Assembly: GCA_902783915.1 (NCBI GenBank)
Contig: CACZSX010000053.1
Coordinates: forward strand, 1-8,094
Reading direction: 5' to 3'
DNA from: an uncultured Erysipelotrichaceae bacterium
GTDB taxonomy: Bacteria > Bacillota_I > Bacilli_A > RF39 > UBA660
Length of the DNA: 8,094 bases
This document shows, one piece after another, positions 1-6,864 of this stretch. Position 1 is the stretch's first letter. Each line of letters begins with the position of its first letter. A program made the position numbers and the translations under genes. The notes beneath the pieces are model-generated. The model made no database searches and was not told where the DNA came from. It saw only the letters and a list, made by a program, of their open reading frames with translations.

Positions 1-644
1 AAAATAACTAATTTTGTTGATGCTAAAGCAGATATAAATAATCTAATCATATCGCTTGTATAATATAATCTTAATTGACTAGCAGCAAAATTTCTAAATA
101 GTTCTACTAATTCTGGTAATTCAAACGCATTATTATAATTTTGAATTTTATAGTTCTTATATTTCTCATCAACTTCATATAATTTAGGGAATCTTATTTC
201 AGTATTAGTATCAATTGCACCATCTTCACTACTTACTTCTTCAGTATCGCTCTCATCAGGTCTAAGCCCCAATTTGGATACCTTCATTGCCAATATAGTT
301 TCTTTTTCTTTTACTAATTTAGCAACTTCATTATTTAATACACTAACTTCTTCTAATAATGATTCTTGCTCTACTAAACTCTTTCTTATTCTTATATACT
401 TTCTTATCAAGAAATATACTCCTAAGATTATAAGTACTAAAACTGCTAACGTAATAAGTATAGCAAGTCCTACTAATAACCATTCTGGAATAGTAAAATC
501 ATTTTTATAATCATCCACTACTTTTACATATGCAGGTATATTAAATATAGCTTTAATTCCATTAAATAAACCAAGCGCAATATATTTTAAACCTGTAAAA
601 AATTGTGATAAAAATTCATATAAAAATCTTAAAAATGTATGCAT
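1..644 (-). CDS. Membrane-anchored protein with coiled coil, probable N-terminal part of an ATPase (3' end outside window)
   Basis: The first 214 codons are visible; the frame is open to the window edge, so the C-terminus is missing. The ATG at 642-644 follows a perfect AGGAGGT at 649-655 with 4 nt spacing. The N-terminus (1-40) is amphipathic and aromatic-rich. A strong membrane segment runs about 55-80, followed by the basic stop-transfer RKYIRIRK, then a likely coiled coil (about 88-120) and an acidic linker (about 129-148) containing DESDTEE. That leaves a folded region beginning near 150, probably in the cytosol. The last visible residues (RLFISALASTKLVI) resemble the strand that precedes a Walker A loop in McrB/MoxR-like AAA ATPases of Bacillota, where LQGISGTGKTSL-type motifs follow. 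This is recalled family knowledge; no Walker A is visible here. It is the last gene seen of the seven-gene operon; its SD overlaps the stop codon of the gene before it. The open frame and membrane segment are certain, the ATPase call is inference. Confidence 0.8.
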   Translation of the reverse strand, partial: MHTFLRFLYEFLSQFFTGLKYIALGLFNGIKAIFNIPAYVKVVDDYKNDFTIPEWLLVGLAILITLAVLVLIILGVYFLIRKYIRIRKSLVEQESLLEEVSVLNNEVAKLVKEKETILAMKVSKLGLRPDESDTEEVSSEDGAIDTNTEIRFPKLYEVDEKYKNYKIQNYNNAFELPELVELFRNFAASQLRLYYTSDMIRLFISALASTKLVI

Positions 645-653
645 AATTACCTC

Positions 654-1631
654 CTATATCTTGATAATTTTTGATCTTATAACATCCTTATTTGCAATAA
701 ACATTTCATAATATTCATTCTCTCCATCTATTAATACATATGGAAACAAAATAAGCTCAGTTAAATTCCCAGAATACTTTTCGTCTATTTCCAATCCAAA
801 AGAATATCCCTCATTTATCAATTTATCTATCTTATTTTTATTACTAATATAATCCGTATAAGTTATTCTTATGCTTATACTATTTTTTGCAAGTGGATTA
901 TTCAAAATGTTTATAAGTCTTACAAACTTCTTCTCTTTTTCAAATAAAGAACTTGCAATAGGAACCATATATTTTCTCGAAAAATCCAAATTAATAGCAT
1001 TATTTAAAACCATATGAGACGCTAAAATATATGTAATAAATAACTTATCTTCATTTATAATTCCAGTTGTATATACTTTATTAATTGCATATTCACTATA
1101 TAAATTAGATATCTTAACATTATGCTCTAATACTAAATAACTCAAATTCCTACGCAATTTTTCTTCAACTACATTAAAATACTTAGTTTCTATTACATTA
1201 TTAAATCTTTCTTTCCCTTCTTTAAAGCTTATATACCAATCTTTTATTTGTTGTTTTAATTCATCCTTATTTTCAAAATTAAACAAACTATCATTGATAA
1301 GAGAATTAATTATTTCCATATCTTTTTCTACTATAAGTATATCATCAAAATATACTACATACGCAAAAAAAGCAATCATATTTTTTAAATCATCAACATT
1401 ATCTTCATCAATTATATCACCATATATATCAACTAACTCTCTATTTATTCTTTTTATAAAATCTTTCTCACTATGATAATTAGTTTCATCATAATATCTA
1501 ACACTAATATACTTATCTAAAAAAGTAACATAAAAACTCTTTTTAAATGCATCTTTAAAAACAATTTTAAAAAGACTTGAAAAACTTTTTTTAATATATT
1601 TAATATACTCATCAATTATATTATAATTCAT
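654..1631 (-). CDS. Cytosolic protein of unknown function, 325 aa
   Basis: I do not recognise this family. The ATG at 1629-1631 follows AGGAGG at 1636-1641 with 4 nt spacing, and the TAG stop at 654-656 overlaps the SD of the next gene. There is no signal peptide and no convincing membrane segment; the most hydrophobic stretch (about 85-101, MIAFFAYVVYFDDIL) carries acidic residues and looks like a buried helix. The chain is rich in Lys, Glu, Asp, Asn, Ile and Tyr, with long predicted helices, for example about 104-175, followed by a mixed region (about 240-325) richer in beta-type residues. No cysteine or nucleotide-binding motif was seen. Its place between exported proteins and a membrane-anchored putative ATPase suggests a cytosolic adaptor or partner of that ATPase, but nothing in the sequence proves this. 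The reality of the gene is well supported by length, SD and operon spacing. Confidence 0.85.
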   Translation of the reverse strand: MNYNIIDEYIKYIKKSFSSLFKIVFKDAFKKSFYVTFLDKYISVRYYDETNYHSEKDFIKRINRELVDIYGDIIDEDNVDDLKNMIAFFAYVVYFDDILIVEKDMEIINSLINDSLFNFENKDELKQQIKDWYISFKEGKERFNNVIETKYFNVVEEKLRRNLSYLVLEHNVKISNLYSEYAINKVYTTGIINEDKLFITYILASHMVLNNAINLDFSRKYMVPIASSLFEKEKKFVRLINILNNPLAKNSISIRITYTDYISNKNKIDKLINEGYSFGLEIDEKYSGNLTELILFPYVLIDGENEYYEMFIANKDVIRSKIIKI

Positions 1632-1639
1632 AGAGCCTC

Positions 1640-2554
1640 CTAAAAACTAACTCCTACTATACTTGTTGCATTTCCATTCGGATAAGTATAATTTGCGCTT
1701 GGATTTACTTTATAAAACTTAATTGCTATAGTACTTACTGGTTCTATAGTAAAAGTAAGACTATTTAAATAATCTGTCCCTTGTATTGTAGTATTTGTAT
1801 ATGTAGAACTATTTATTAAATTATCTGTAGTATCAATAAAAATCGTATTTGGATTAAAATTTATAGTTATTTCTTCACCAATACACTTTGCTTTATTAGC
1901 ATCAGATAATGTTCTATATACTTCATTAGGAATTAAATCATTAACTGCATAATCACCAAACGCTTCTATAACAGTACAATAATTTATAGCATTTGTAATT
2001 TTAAATATCATATATGTTCTTGCTGCTTCATCATCTATAGAATATGTTATACCTTGTTTACCTACAACATATTCAAAATCTGCACTTATTAATTCCTTAT
2101 ATGGAGCAGTACTTTGTGCAGAAATATGTATAACTAAAGTCTCGTTCTCTGCATAAACTCTAGTAGGAACTACGTTAAGTGTCACCGTGTCAGAATGAGT
2201 TAAACTAGAACTATAAACAGTTCCTGTTGATTTATCTAATGAACATGTTACATCACTTGGGCATACATATGTTACTTGATATGGAATATCATAATCAGTA
2301 TATACATATGAATTTTTTTCAGATAATAAATCAAATGAAATATCAAAAGATCCAACACCAGACCAATTGTTTACCCTATATATTGCATTACCTTTCTTTA
2401 ATCTATTACTAGTAAAATAGAAATTCTTAGCATTTAGAAAATAACTATGAAAATCTAATTTTACAAACTTAGCAACTGTAAAAATTGCAAGTGGTAAAAC
2501 TATTAATAAAATAATTAATGTAGTTATTCTATGTTTCTTAAAAAATTTCAACAT
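1640..2554 (-). CDS. Exported or membrane-anchored beta-rich surface protein, 304 aa
   Basis: A basic N-terminus (MLKFFKKHR) is followed by a hydrophobic segment at about 11-29, which fits a signal peptide or an uncleaved N-terminal anchor; no clean AxA cleavage site follows. The rest is Thr/Ser/Asn/Tyr-rich with alternating hydrophobics, typical of extracellular beta structure. The motif NFYFTSNRL at about 44-52 and the later WSGVGSFDISFDL resemble a theme I recall from hypothetical secreted proteins of low-GC Bacillota that lie near SipW-type peptidases; this is recollection. Four cysteines (98, 104, 193, 224) could form disulfides; 98 and 104 bracket a short loop (CPSDVTC). The ATG at 2552-2554 overlaps the preceding TAA (TAATG), with AGGTGG at 2559-2564, so translation is probably coupled. 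It is a likely client or structural partner of the operon's signal peptidase; the exact function is unknown. Confidence 0.82.
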   Translation of the reverse strand: MLKFFKKHRITTLIILLIVLPLAIFTVAKFVKLDFHSYFLNAKNFYFTSNRLKKGNAIYRVNNWSGVGSFDISFDLLSEKNSYVYTDYDIPYQVTYVCPSDVTCSLDKSTGTVYSSSLTHSDTVTLNVVPTRVYAENETLVIHISAQSTAPYKELISADFEYVVGKQGITYSIDDEAARTYMIFKITNAINYCTVIEAFGDYAVNDLIPNEVYRTLSDANKAKCIGEEITINFNPNTIFIDTTDNLINSSTYTNTTIQGTDYLNSLTFTIEPVSTIAIKFYKVNPSANYTYPNGNATSIVGVSF

Positions 2555-3150
2555 TATACCACCTGCTCTGAATTAATCTTAATATCTACTAGATCTATAA
2601 TTCCTTGATAAGAATCAGGATAATCCTCATTTGCTTTAGGAAATTCTACCCATAAAGTATATGTATCTGTACAATCAGCATTATAGTACATTGTAGATAT
2701 GGCATTTATAACTAAATGCCTATAATATACCCCATTTGCATCAGTAGTAGTTGTATCTGAATCTACTACATTTGATGTCATATTATTACCTTTATATATT
2801 CTAAAATTTAAAGGCAAATTAGTAGTAGTTATTATTTCAATAGAATATGTTAAATCAACATTAGCTCTTCTTGTACTATCAAAATTTGATACATTAAATG
2901 CAAATAAATATGGTTCATTTCTTGGAATCATACTATCTAACTTAATTTGTCCTGATTGAGTACCAACATCAACTATAAAAAATGCTAAAGAAGGTGTTAC
3001 CTGAATTTCAGTAGTATTTTCATATCTAGCTTGTGTAAATTTCGTACTACCAACTAATACTAAAGTAGCAATTAAAAGAATAGAAAAGAAAGAATAACGT
3101 TTAAAATCATTCATATTTATTTTACTAAATACTCTTTTCAATCCTTTCAT
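2554..3150 (-). CDS. TasA/camelysin-like exported protein, probable SipW substrate, 198 aa
   Basis: A basic N-terminus (about 1-18) precedes a hydrophobic core (about 19-35) and then TKFTQARYEN, a SipW-type signal peptide with a plausible cleavage after Ala41. The mature part begins with a beta-rich domain: SLAFFIVDVG at about 54-63, then a Pro-Arg-Asn-Glu-Pro turn and FAFNVSNF, a pattern I associate with TasA/CalY-type secreted proteins whose strands resemble 'FxVxN' repeats. The C-terminus DLVDIKINSEQ matches the closing strand typical of that group (hydrophobic-x-hydrophobic...AxQ). A single Cys (160) is present. The start ATG at 3148-3150 follows AGGAGG at 3155-3160 with 4 nt spacing; the TAA stop overlaps the next start codon. 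The location directly downstream of the sipW-like gene supports a substrate role. The family call rests on signal-peptide style and context more than on a diagnostic motif. Confidence 0.85.
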   Translation of the reverse strand: MKGLKRVFSKINMNDFKRYSFFSILLIATLVLVGSTKFTQARYENTTEIQVTPSLAFFIVDVGTQSGQIKLDSMIPRNEPYLFAFNVSNFDSTRRANVDLTYSIEIITTTNLPLNFRIYKGNNMTSNVVDSDTTTTDANGVYYRHLVINAISTMYYNADCTDTYTLWVEFPKANEDYPDSYQGIIDLVDIKINSEQVV

Positions 3151-3158
3151 ATATCCTC

Positions 3159-3980
3159 CTACTTTAAATTGCGATTAATTCTATTCATAATCTCATTTAA
3201 ATCTAATCTCATTGTATATTCAATAAAATCCTTTTCCTTCTCAGTGAATTTATGTTTTTTTAATAACTCATCACTTACATCTATTATTTCTATATCATCA
3301 TCTAAATTTGATACCTTCTGTTCTAAATTTTTAACCTCTTTATTACTTAACTTGTGATCTTCATCATCAATCATATCATTTATAGCTTTTATATCTATCT
3401 TTTTAGTAATATCCAATAGTTTTTCCAAATCTTTTTTATCAGATGATTCATTTTCTTTATTATTATTTGTTTTTATTTTATTTTCATCTTCCTTAGAATA
3501 AGAAAGTGCAAAATCAAATAATAATAAAGTAATAAACAATGTAAATATTATCTTGGGTTCACTTAATACTTTTTTCCAAACACCTAATTTTGAATAAATT
3601 TTTACAACTTTACCAATTACAGCATTTCTATTAATTGGCTTATCAATTGTATTATTATTATCACCCTTAACAGTTATTATATCATTATCAACAAATATAA
3701 CCCTATGCGTTATAATTGTTTTACCTTGTTCAAAAGCAATTATATCGTCTTTATTTAAATTTTCTTTTGTTATTTTAACTAAAATAACATCATTTATATA
3801 AAGCGTAGGTTCCATAGAACCACTTGCAACTTCAAAAAATGTATAACCAAAATAATTTGGATAATTTCTATTTGTAAATGTAACAGTAGCTTTTCCATAT
3901 ATGACTAAAACTAAGATTGCAAATAAAATCCATGTAAAAACATTTACTATCACTTTTACAATTTGCTTAAAGTGATTCAT
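3159..3980 (-). CDS. sipW: SipW-type signal peptidase I with long cytoplasmic tail
   Basis: Membrane serine peptidase of family S26, the ER-like (SipW) branch, which removes signal peptides of TasA-like proteins. Numbered from the ATG at 3978-3980: first membrane segment about 9-28; SGSMEPT at 53-59 with nucleophile Ser55; ITHRV at 90-94, where His92 replaces the Lys of ordinary bacterial signal peptidases; GDNN at 107-110; VIGKVV at 121-126; second membrane segment about 143-160. Both catalytic residues are therefore present. A charged tail (about 161-273) follows, likely cytosolic, which makes it much longer than the roughly 190 aa of Bacillus SipW. A GTG at 3981-3983 lies in frame just before the ATG. 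GAGGT at 3986-3990 is 5 nt from the ATG but only 2 nt from the GTG, so the ATG is preferred. The gene sits 21 nt after one exported protein and directly before two others, its presumed substrates. Confidence 0.93.
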   Translation of the reverse strand: MNHFKQIVKVIVNVFTWILFAILVLVIYGKATVTFTNRNYPNYFGYTFFEVASGSMEPTLYINDVILVKITKENLNKDDIIAFEQGKTIITHRVIFVDNDIITVKGDNNNTIDKPINRNAVIGKVVKIYSKLGVWKKVLSEPKIIFTLFITLLLFDFALSYSKEDENKIKTNNNKENESSDKKDLEKLLDITKKIDIKAINDMIDDEDHKLSNKEVKNLEQKVSNLDDDIEIIDVSDELLKKHKFTEKEKDFIEYTMRLDLNEIMNRINRNLK

Positions 3981-3985
3981 CACAC

Positions 3986-3990
3986 ACCTC
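3986..3990 (-). promoter_or_regulatory. Ribosome binding site that decides the sipW start
   Basis: Reads GAGGT on the minus strand. The spacing is 5 nt to the ATG at 3980 but only 2 nt to the in-frame GTG at 3983, which supports the ATG. Confidence 0.6.
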
Positions 3991-4001
3991 GCTTTCCCTT
4001 T

Positions 4002-4556
4002 TTATACTCCTATATATTGTTCAAAATTTGCATTAATATCAAATTCTAACTCTTCTCCTATTAATGTATTATCTGATTCATTATATAGTGCATTATCATC
4101 CCATACCAATGTAATTCTTAAATTTACTACTCTATCCTGATCATTTAAATATGATATGCCAGAATACGTATTAGAAGTTAACTCAGTATTAGTATCCATA
4201 TTTTTAATACTAAAATATATATTAGGATAATCATCTATTGCAGAATCATCTATTGTAAGTTCATATCCTACAGACACATCGCAATCTGAAGCATCTATTT
4301 CTATATCAAATACCGCTGTTGACCCTGGTGCAAAATAACCGGATTCAGTATGTGTACTACCAGTATATGTAAAATCATCTAATGTAATTGTTTCTGCAAG
4401 AGATATATCTTCCCCATTTACTTCAATGTGCCAAGCGCCAATACTTAAATTTTTACTTGATGTTGCATTAGTCTCAAATAAAGCATATGTTTTAGCAACT
4501 ACTAATGTAGTAATAATTGCTAAAAACATTGTCATAATATAAATATACTTCCTCAT
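4002..4556 (-). CDS. TasA/camelysin-like secreted protein, probable SipW substrate, 184 aa
   Basis: The N-terminus carries a short basic start (MRK), a hydrophobic core (about 5-21) and AKTYALFETNA, very like the TasA/CalY signal peptide end (..TYAFF..). Cleavage after Ala25 would leave LFETNATSSKNL. The mature protein is acidic and Thr/Asp/Ser-rich, with beta-type strands: SIGAWHIEVNGE (about 38-49), a FAPGST segment (about 75-80) followed by VFDIEI, and a C-terminal strand FDINANFEQ, as expected for camelysin/TasA-like fibre or surface proteins. The single Cys (92) lies in DASDCD. The start ATG at 4554-4556 overlaps the preceding TAA (TAATG) and has only a weak upstream AGAGAG, so translation is probably coupled to the upstream gene. 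The pairing with the signal peptidase 21 nt downstream mirrors the sipW-tasA gene pairing of Bacillus. The family call is good; the fibre-forming role is inferred. Confidence 0.88.
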   Translation of the reverse strand: MRKYIYIMTMFLAIITTLVVAKTYALFETNATSSKNLSIGAWHIEVNGEDISLAETITLDDFTYTGSTHTESGYFAPGSTAVFDIEIDASDCDVSVGYELTIDDSAIDDYPNIYFSIKNMDTNTELTSNTYSGISYLNDQDRVVNLRITLVWDDNALYNESDNTLIGEELEFDINANFEQYIGV

Positions 4557-5089
4557 TAACTCTCTTTTTCTGATCTAGCTGTTTCTACTATCATTATAAT
4601 TTCATAAACTATAGCAAACAAAGTTGGGAATATAACTAAAAACATAAATCCCCATTTTGAAGTAAGTACGCTTAAATATGTTCCTACTTTAGGGTACGCT
4701 TTAGCACTATCAAACTTACCAATTATATATTCACCAGAAACTTTTTTATTATCAATTATATAAGTGGTTTCACTTTTATTTATTTCTTGTTTCTCTTGAA
4801 CTATGTCTTGATAAATTAAAACATTGCTATCTTTTGCACTATTATAATAAAATACTCTATCGCCAACGTTTATCTTGCTATCACTGTTTCTTTTTACAAT
4901 TAATAAATCTCCTTCGTTAAACTCAGGTTCTAATTCATCACTATCAATTATTAATAATGCATTCTTACCAAAAACAGTTACTTTAAATTGGTTATATGAA
5001 AGCAAGCATACTGTTACAAATATGGCAACAACAAGCCATATACACACAACAATATCAAATAGTATTTTCCCTATATTTTTCAAAAGCAT
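4556..5089 (-). CDS. Signal-peptidase-fold membrane protein lacking both catalytic residues
   Basis: The order of segments matches SipW: membrane helix (about 10-31), active-site box, a GD-containing strand, the IIGKF strand (about 122-126) and a C-terminal membrane helix (about 147-168). Where the active peptidase in this operon has SGSMEP, this protein has SDELEP (50-55), so the nucleophile position is Glu52 (codon 4934-4936). Where the active one has ITHRV, this one has IYQDI, so the catalytic His position is Gln94 (codon 4808-4810). The flanking regions still align (EPxxxxGDLLIVK versus EPTLYINDVILVK). It is thus probably an inactive homologue, perhaps a chaperone, substrate-recognition subunit or partner of the active SipW. 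Ser50 is two residues from the nucleophile position, so another chemistry cannot be excluded. A TTG at 5090-5092 directly precedes the ATG; AGGAG at 5093-5097 touches that TTG, so the ATG is preferred. First gene of the operon. Numbering is from the ATG. Confidence 0.85.
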   Translation of the reverse strand: MLLKNIGKILFDIVVCIWLVVAIFVTVCLLSYNQFKVTVFGKNALLIIDSDELEPEFNEGDLLIVKRNSDSKINVGDRVFYYNSAKDSNVLIYQDIVQEKQEINKSETTYIIDNKKVSGEYIIGKFDSAKAYPKVGTYLSVLTSKWGFMFLVIFPTLFAIVYEIIMIVETARSEKES

Positions 5090-5092
5090 CAA

Positions 5093-5097
5093 CTCCT
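5093..5097 (-). promoter_or_regulatory. Ribosome binding site of the first operon gene
   Basis: Reads AGGAG on the minus strand. It lies directly against an in-frame TTG and 3 nt from the ATG at 5087-5089, so it favours the ATG as the start, though the spacing is short. Confidence 0.6.
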
Positions 5098-5114
5098 ATT
5101 CTTATACATAATAT

Positions 5115-5123
5115 ATTTTACCA
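5115..5123 (-). promoter_or_regulatory. Candidate extended -10 promoter of the export operon
   Basis: Minus-strand TGGTAAAAT fits an extended -10 element (TGnTAnaaT). It lies between the fhs terminator and the first operon gene, the only place a dedicated promoter could sit. A TTGTCG at 5142-5147 is a poor -35 at 20 nt spacing, so the extended -10 would carry recognition. Transcription would start near 5108, giving a leader of about 20 nt. Such AT-rich matches occur by chance, so confidence is moderate. Confidence 0.5.
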
Positions 5124-5144
5124 TAATATACAAAATATTTCGAC

Positions 5145-5181
5145 AAAAAATGAAAAATTAGCGAATTATTATTCGCTAATT
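5145..5181 (-). terminator. Rho-independent terminator of fhs
   Basis: A perfect 11-bp inverted repeat, AATTAGCGAAT (5156-5166) and ATTCGCTAATT (5171-5181), with a 4-nt loop. On the minus strand it is followed by TTT, CA and six T (to 5145). The fhs stop codon (5180-5182) lies within the stem base. The central GCG/CGC gives the only strong pairs. Confidence 0.85.
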
Positions 5182-6838
5182 AAAATATACCAACTATATT
5201 ATTATTATCATCTAAATTAATTGTTTCTGCAGCAGGTACTTTAGGAAGACCTGGCATAGTCATTATTTTACCTGCAAGAGCTACTACAAAACCTGCACCA
5301 TTTTTTATTTCTACATCTCTGATAGTTATATTGTAATCATTATTACATTCTAAATTGTTTGGATCATCTGAAAATGAATATTGTGTTTTTGCAATACATA
5401 CAGGCATATTTTTTGCTAATTTTTCTATTTCTTTAATATGCTTTAAAGCAGCTTCTTCATATATTACTTTTTTACCACCATATATATTTATTGCTACACT
5501 TTCTATTTTCTTTTTAATACTTTTATCTAAATCATACATATATTTAAAATTGGATTTTTTCTTAGTTAATTTTACTAATTTTTCTGCTATATCAATAGCA
5601 CCAATTCCACCTTTTGCCCATCCTTCTACTAAACTTAGTTCTACTTCTTTTTCTTCTAATTTCTTCCTTAAATATTCTATTTCTTCCTCTGTATCTTGAT
5701 TATATTTATTTATTGCTACTATTACATTTAATCCAAATTTATTTTTTAAATTATCTATATGTCTATATAAATTATCTATTCCTTTATCTAAACCCTCAAT
5801 ATTTTTTTCTAATATATGTTCTTTATCTATTCCACCGTGATATTTTAATGCTTTAATTGTAGCAACAAGTACAACTGCATCTGGATGTATGCCTAAATTT
5901 CTACATTTTATATCAAGAAATTTCTCTGCACCCAAATCGGCACCAAAACCCGCTTCTGTAACTACATAATCTGATAATTTTAAAGCTAGTTTAGTAGCTA
6001 CTATACTATTACATCCATGTGCAATATTTGCAAAAGGACCACCATGTATTATTGCCGGAGTATGTTCTAGTGTTTGTACTAAGTTAGGTTTTAATGCATC
6101 TTTTAATAATACTGTCATTGCACCTTCTGCTTTTAAATCAGATGCATATATTGGTTTATTGTCTTTTTTATATCCAACAATAATTCTACCAAGCCTATTT
6201 CTTAAATCATTTATATCATTAGATAAACACATAATAGCCATTATTTCAGATGCTACTGTAATATCAAATTTATCAGTTCTTGGTACTATTTTAGATTCAC
6301 CAGATAAACCTGTTTCTACAACTCTTAATTGTCTATCATTTAAATCCATACATCTTTTCCATACAACTCTATCAAATCCCAATTCATTACCAAAATATAT
6401 ATGATTATCTATTAAACTTGATAATAAATTATTAGCGCTAGTCATTGCATGAATATCTCCAGTAAAATGAAGATTAATATCTTCCATAGGAGCAACTTGA
6501 ACCTTCCCACCACCAGTTGCTCCACCTTTAATACCAAATACAGGTCCTAAAGAAGGTTCACGAAGTGCTAATATTGAATTTTTACCAATATGTCTTAATC
6601 CATCAGCTATTGCAATAGACATAGTAGTTTTACCTTCACCAAGTGGTGTTGGACTTATTGCAGTTACAAGTATTAACTTACCATTCTTTTTATTTTTTAA
6701 TTTTTCATATACAGTTTCATTTATTTTAGCTTTATATTTGCCATATAATTCTAAATCATTTTCATCTATATTTATTTTTTTTGCAATATCAACAATCTTA
6801 TCTAATTTAGTATTTCTTGCAATTTCTATATCCGTCAT
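5180..6838 (-). CDS. fhs: Formate--tetrahydrofolate ligase
   Basis: Catalyses ATP-dependent joining of formate to tetrahydrofolate, giving 10-formyl-THF for purine, formyl-Met and one-carbon metabolism in the cytosol. The length (552 aa) fits the family at about 555. The ATP-binding P-loop TPLGEGKTT is at 64-72, EPSLGP at 94-99, GGATGGG at 105-111 and HFTGDIHA at 124-131. HGGPFANIAHGCNS lies at 265-278, EAGFGADLGAEKF at 295-307, and MPGLPKVPAAE closes the protein at 528-538. All signature regions are intact, so the enzyme should be active. The ATG at 6836-6838 follows GAGGTG (6844-6849) at 5 nt spacing. The gene is flanked by terminators on both sides and is likely monocistronic. With no other folate gene in view, the source of formate cannot be judged here. 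Confidence 0.98.
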   Translation of the reverse strand: MTDIEIARNTKLDKIVDIAKKINIDENDLELYGKYKAKINETVYEKLKNKKNGKLILVTAISPTPLGEGKTTMSIAIADGLRHIGKNSILALREPSLGPVFGIKGGATGGGKVQVAPMEDINLHFTGDIHAMTSANNLLSSLIDNHIYFGNELGFDRVVWKRCMDLNDRQLRVVETGLSGESKIVPRTDKFDITVASEIMAIMCLSNDINDLRNRLGRIIVGYKKDNKPIYASDLKAEGAMTVLLKDALKPNLVQTLEHTPAIIHGGPFANIAHGCNSIVATKLALKLSDYVVTEAGFGADLGAEKFLDIKCRNLGIHPDAVVLVATIKALKYHGGIDKEHILEKNIEGLDKGIDNLYRHIDNLKNKFGLNVIVAINKYNQDTEEEIEYLRKKLEEKEVELSLVEGWAKGGIGAIDIAEKLVKLTKKKSNFKYMYDLDKSIKKKIESVAINIYGGKKVIYEEAALKHIKEIEKLAKNMPVCIAKTQYSFSDDPNNLECNNDYNITIRDVEIKNGAGFVVALAGKIMTMPGLPKVPAAETINLDDNNNIVGIF

Positions 6839-6855
6839 AATTTCACCTCAATAAA

Positions 6856-6864
6856 ATTATAACA
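6856..6864 (-). promoter_or_regulatory. Candidate extended -10 promoter of fhs
   Basis: Minus-strand TGTTATAAT is a full match to the extended -10 consensus TGnTATAAT. It sits immediately after the U-tract of the upstream terminator and only 6 nt before the fhs SD; no good -35 is seen. Initiation near 6849 would give a leader of about 11 nt that starts at the SD. Confidence 0.5.

Noticed and set aside
85..101. Possible membrane helix in the 325-aa protein (residues about 85-101)
   Set aside because: The stretch is short and includes adjacent acidic residues (DD), and no other part suggests a membrane protein; a buried helix is more likely. The positions given are residue numbers.
274..510. 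Plus-strand open frame of 78 codons near the left edge
   Set aside because: It is antisense to the continuous minus-strand frame of the membrane-anchored protein and has no translation signal; its composition looks like a shadow.
3981..3983. GTG as start of the sipW-like gene
   Set aside because: Only 2 nt separate it from the SD, whereas the adjacent ATG has 5 nt.
5090..5092. TTG as start of the first operon gene
   Set aside because: It touches the AGGAG with no spacer; the next codon is an ATG with better, though short, spacing.
5115..5181. Riboswitch or structured leader ahead of the export operon
   Set aside because: Only about 20 nt separate the candidate transcription start from the first ATG; the one hairpin present belongs to the fhs terminator.
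5355..5699. Plus-strand open frame of 114 codons opposite fhs
   Set aside because: It lies wholly inside the well-supported fhs gene on the other strand, has no SD, and encodes a low-complexity Ile/Phe/Ser-rich chain typical of antisense of AT-rich coding sequence.
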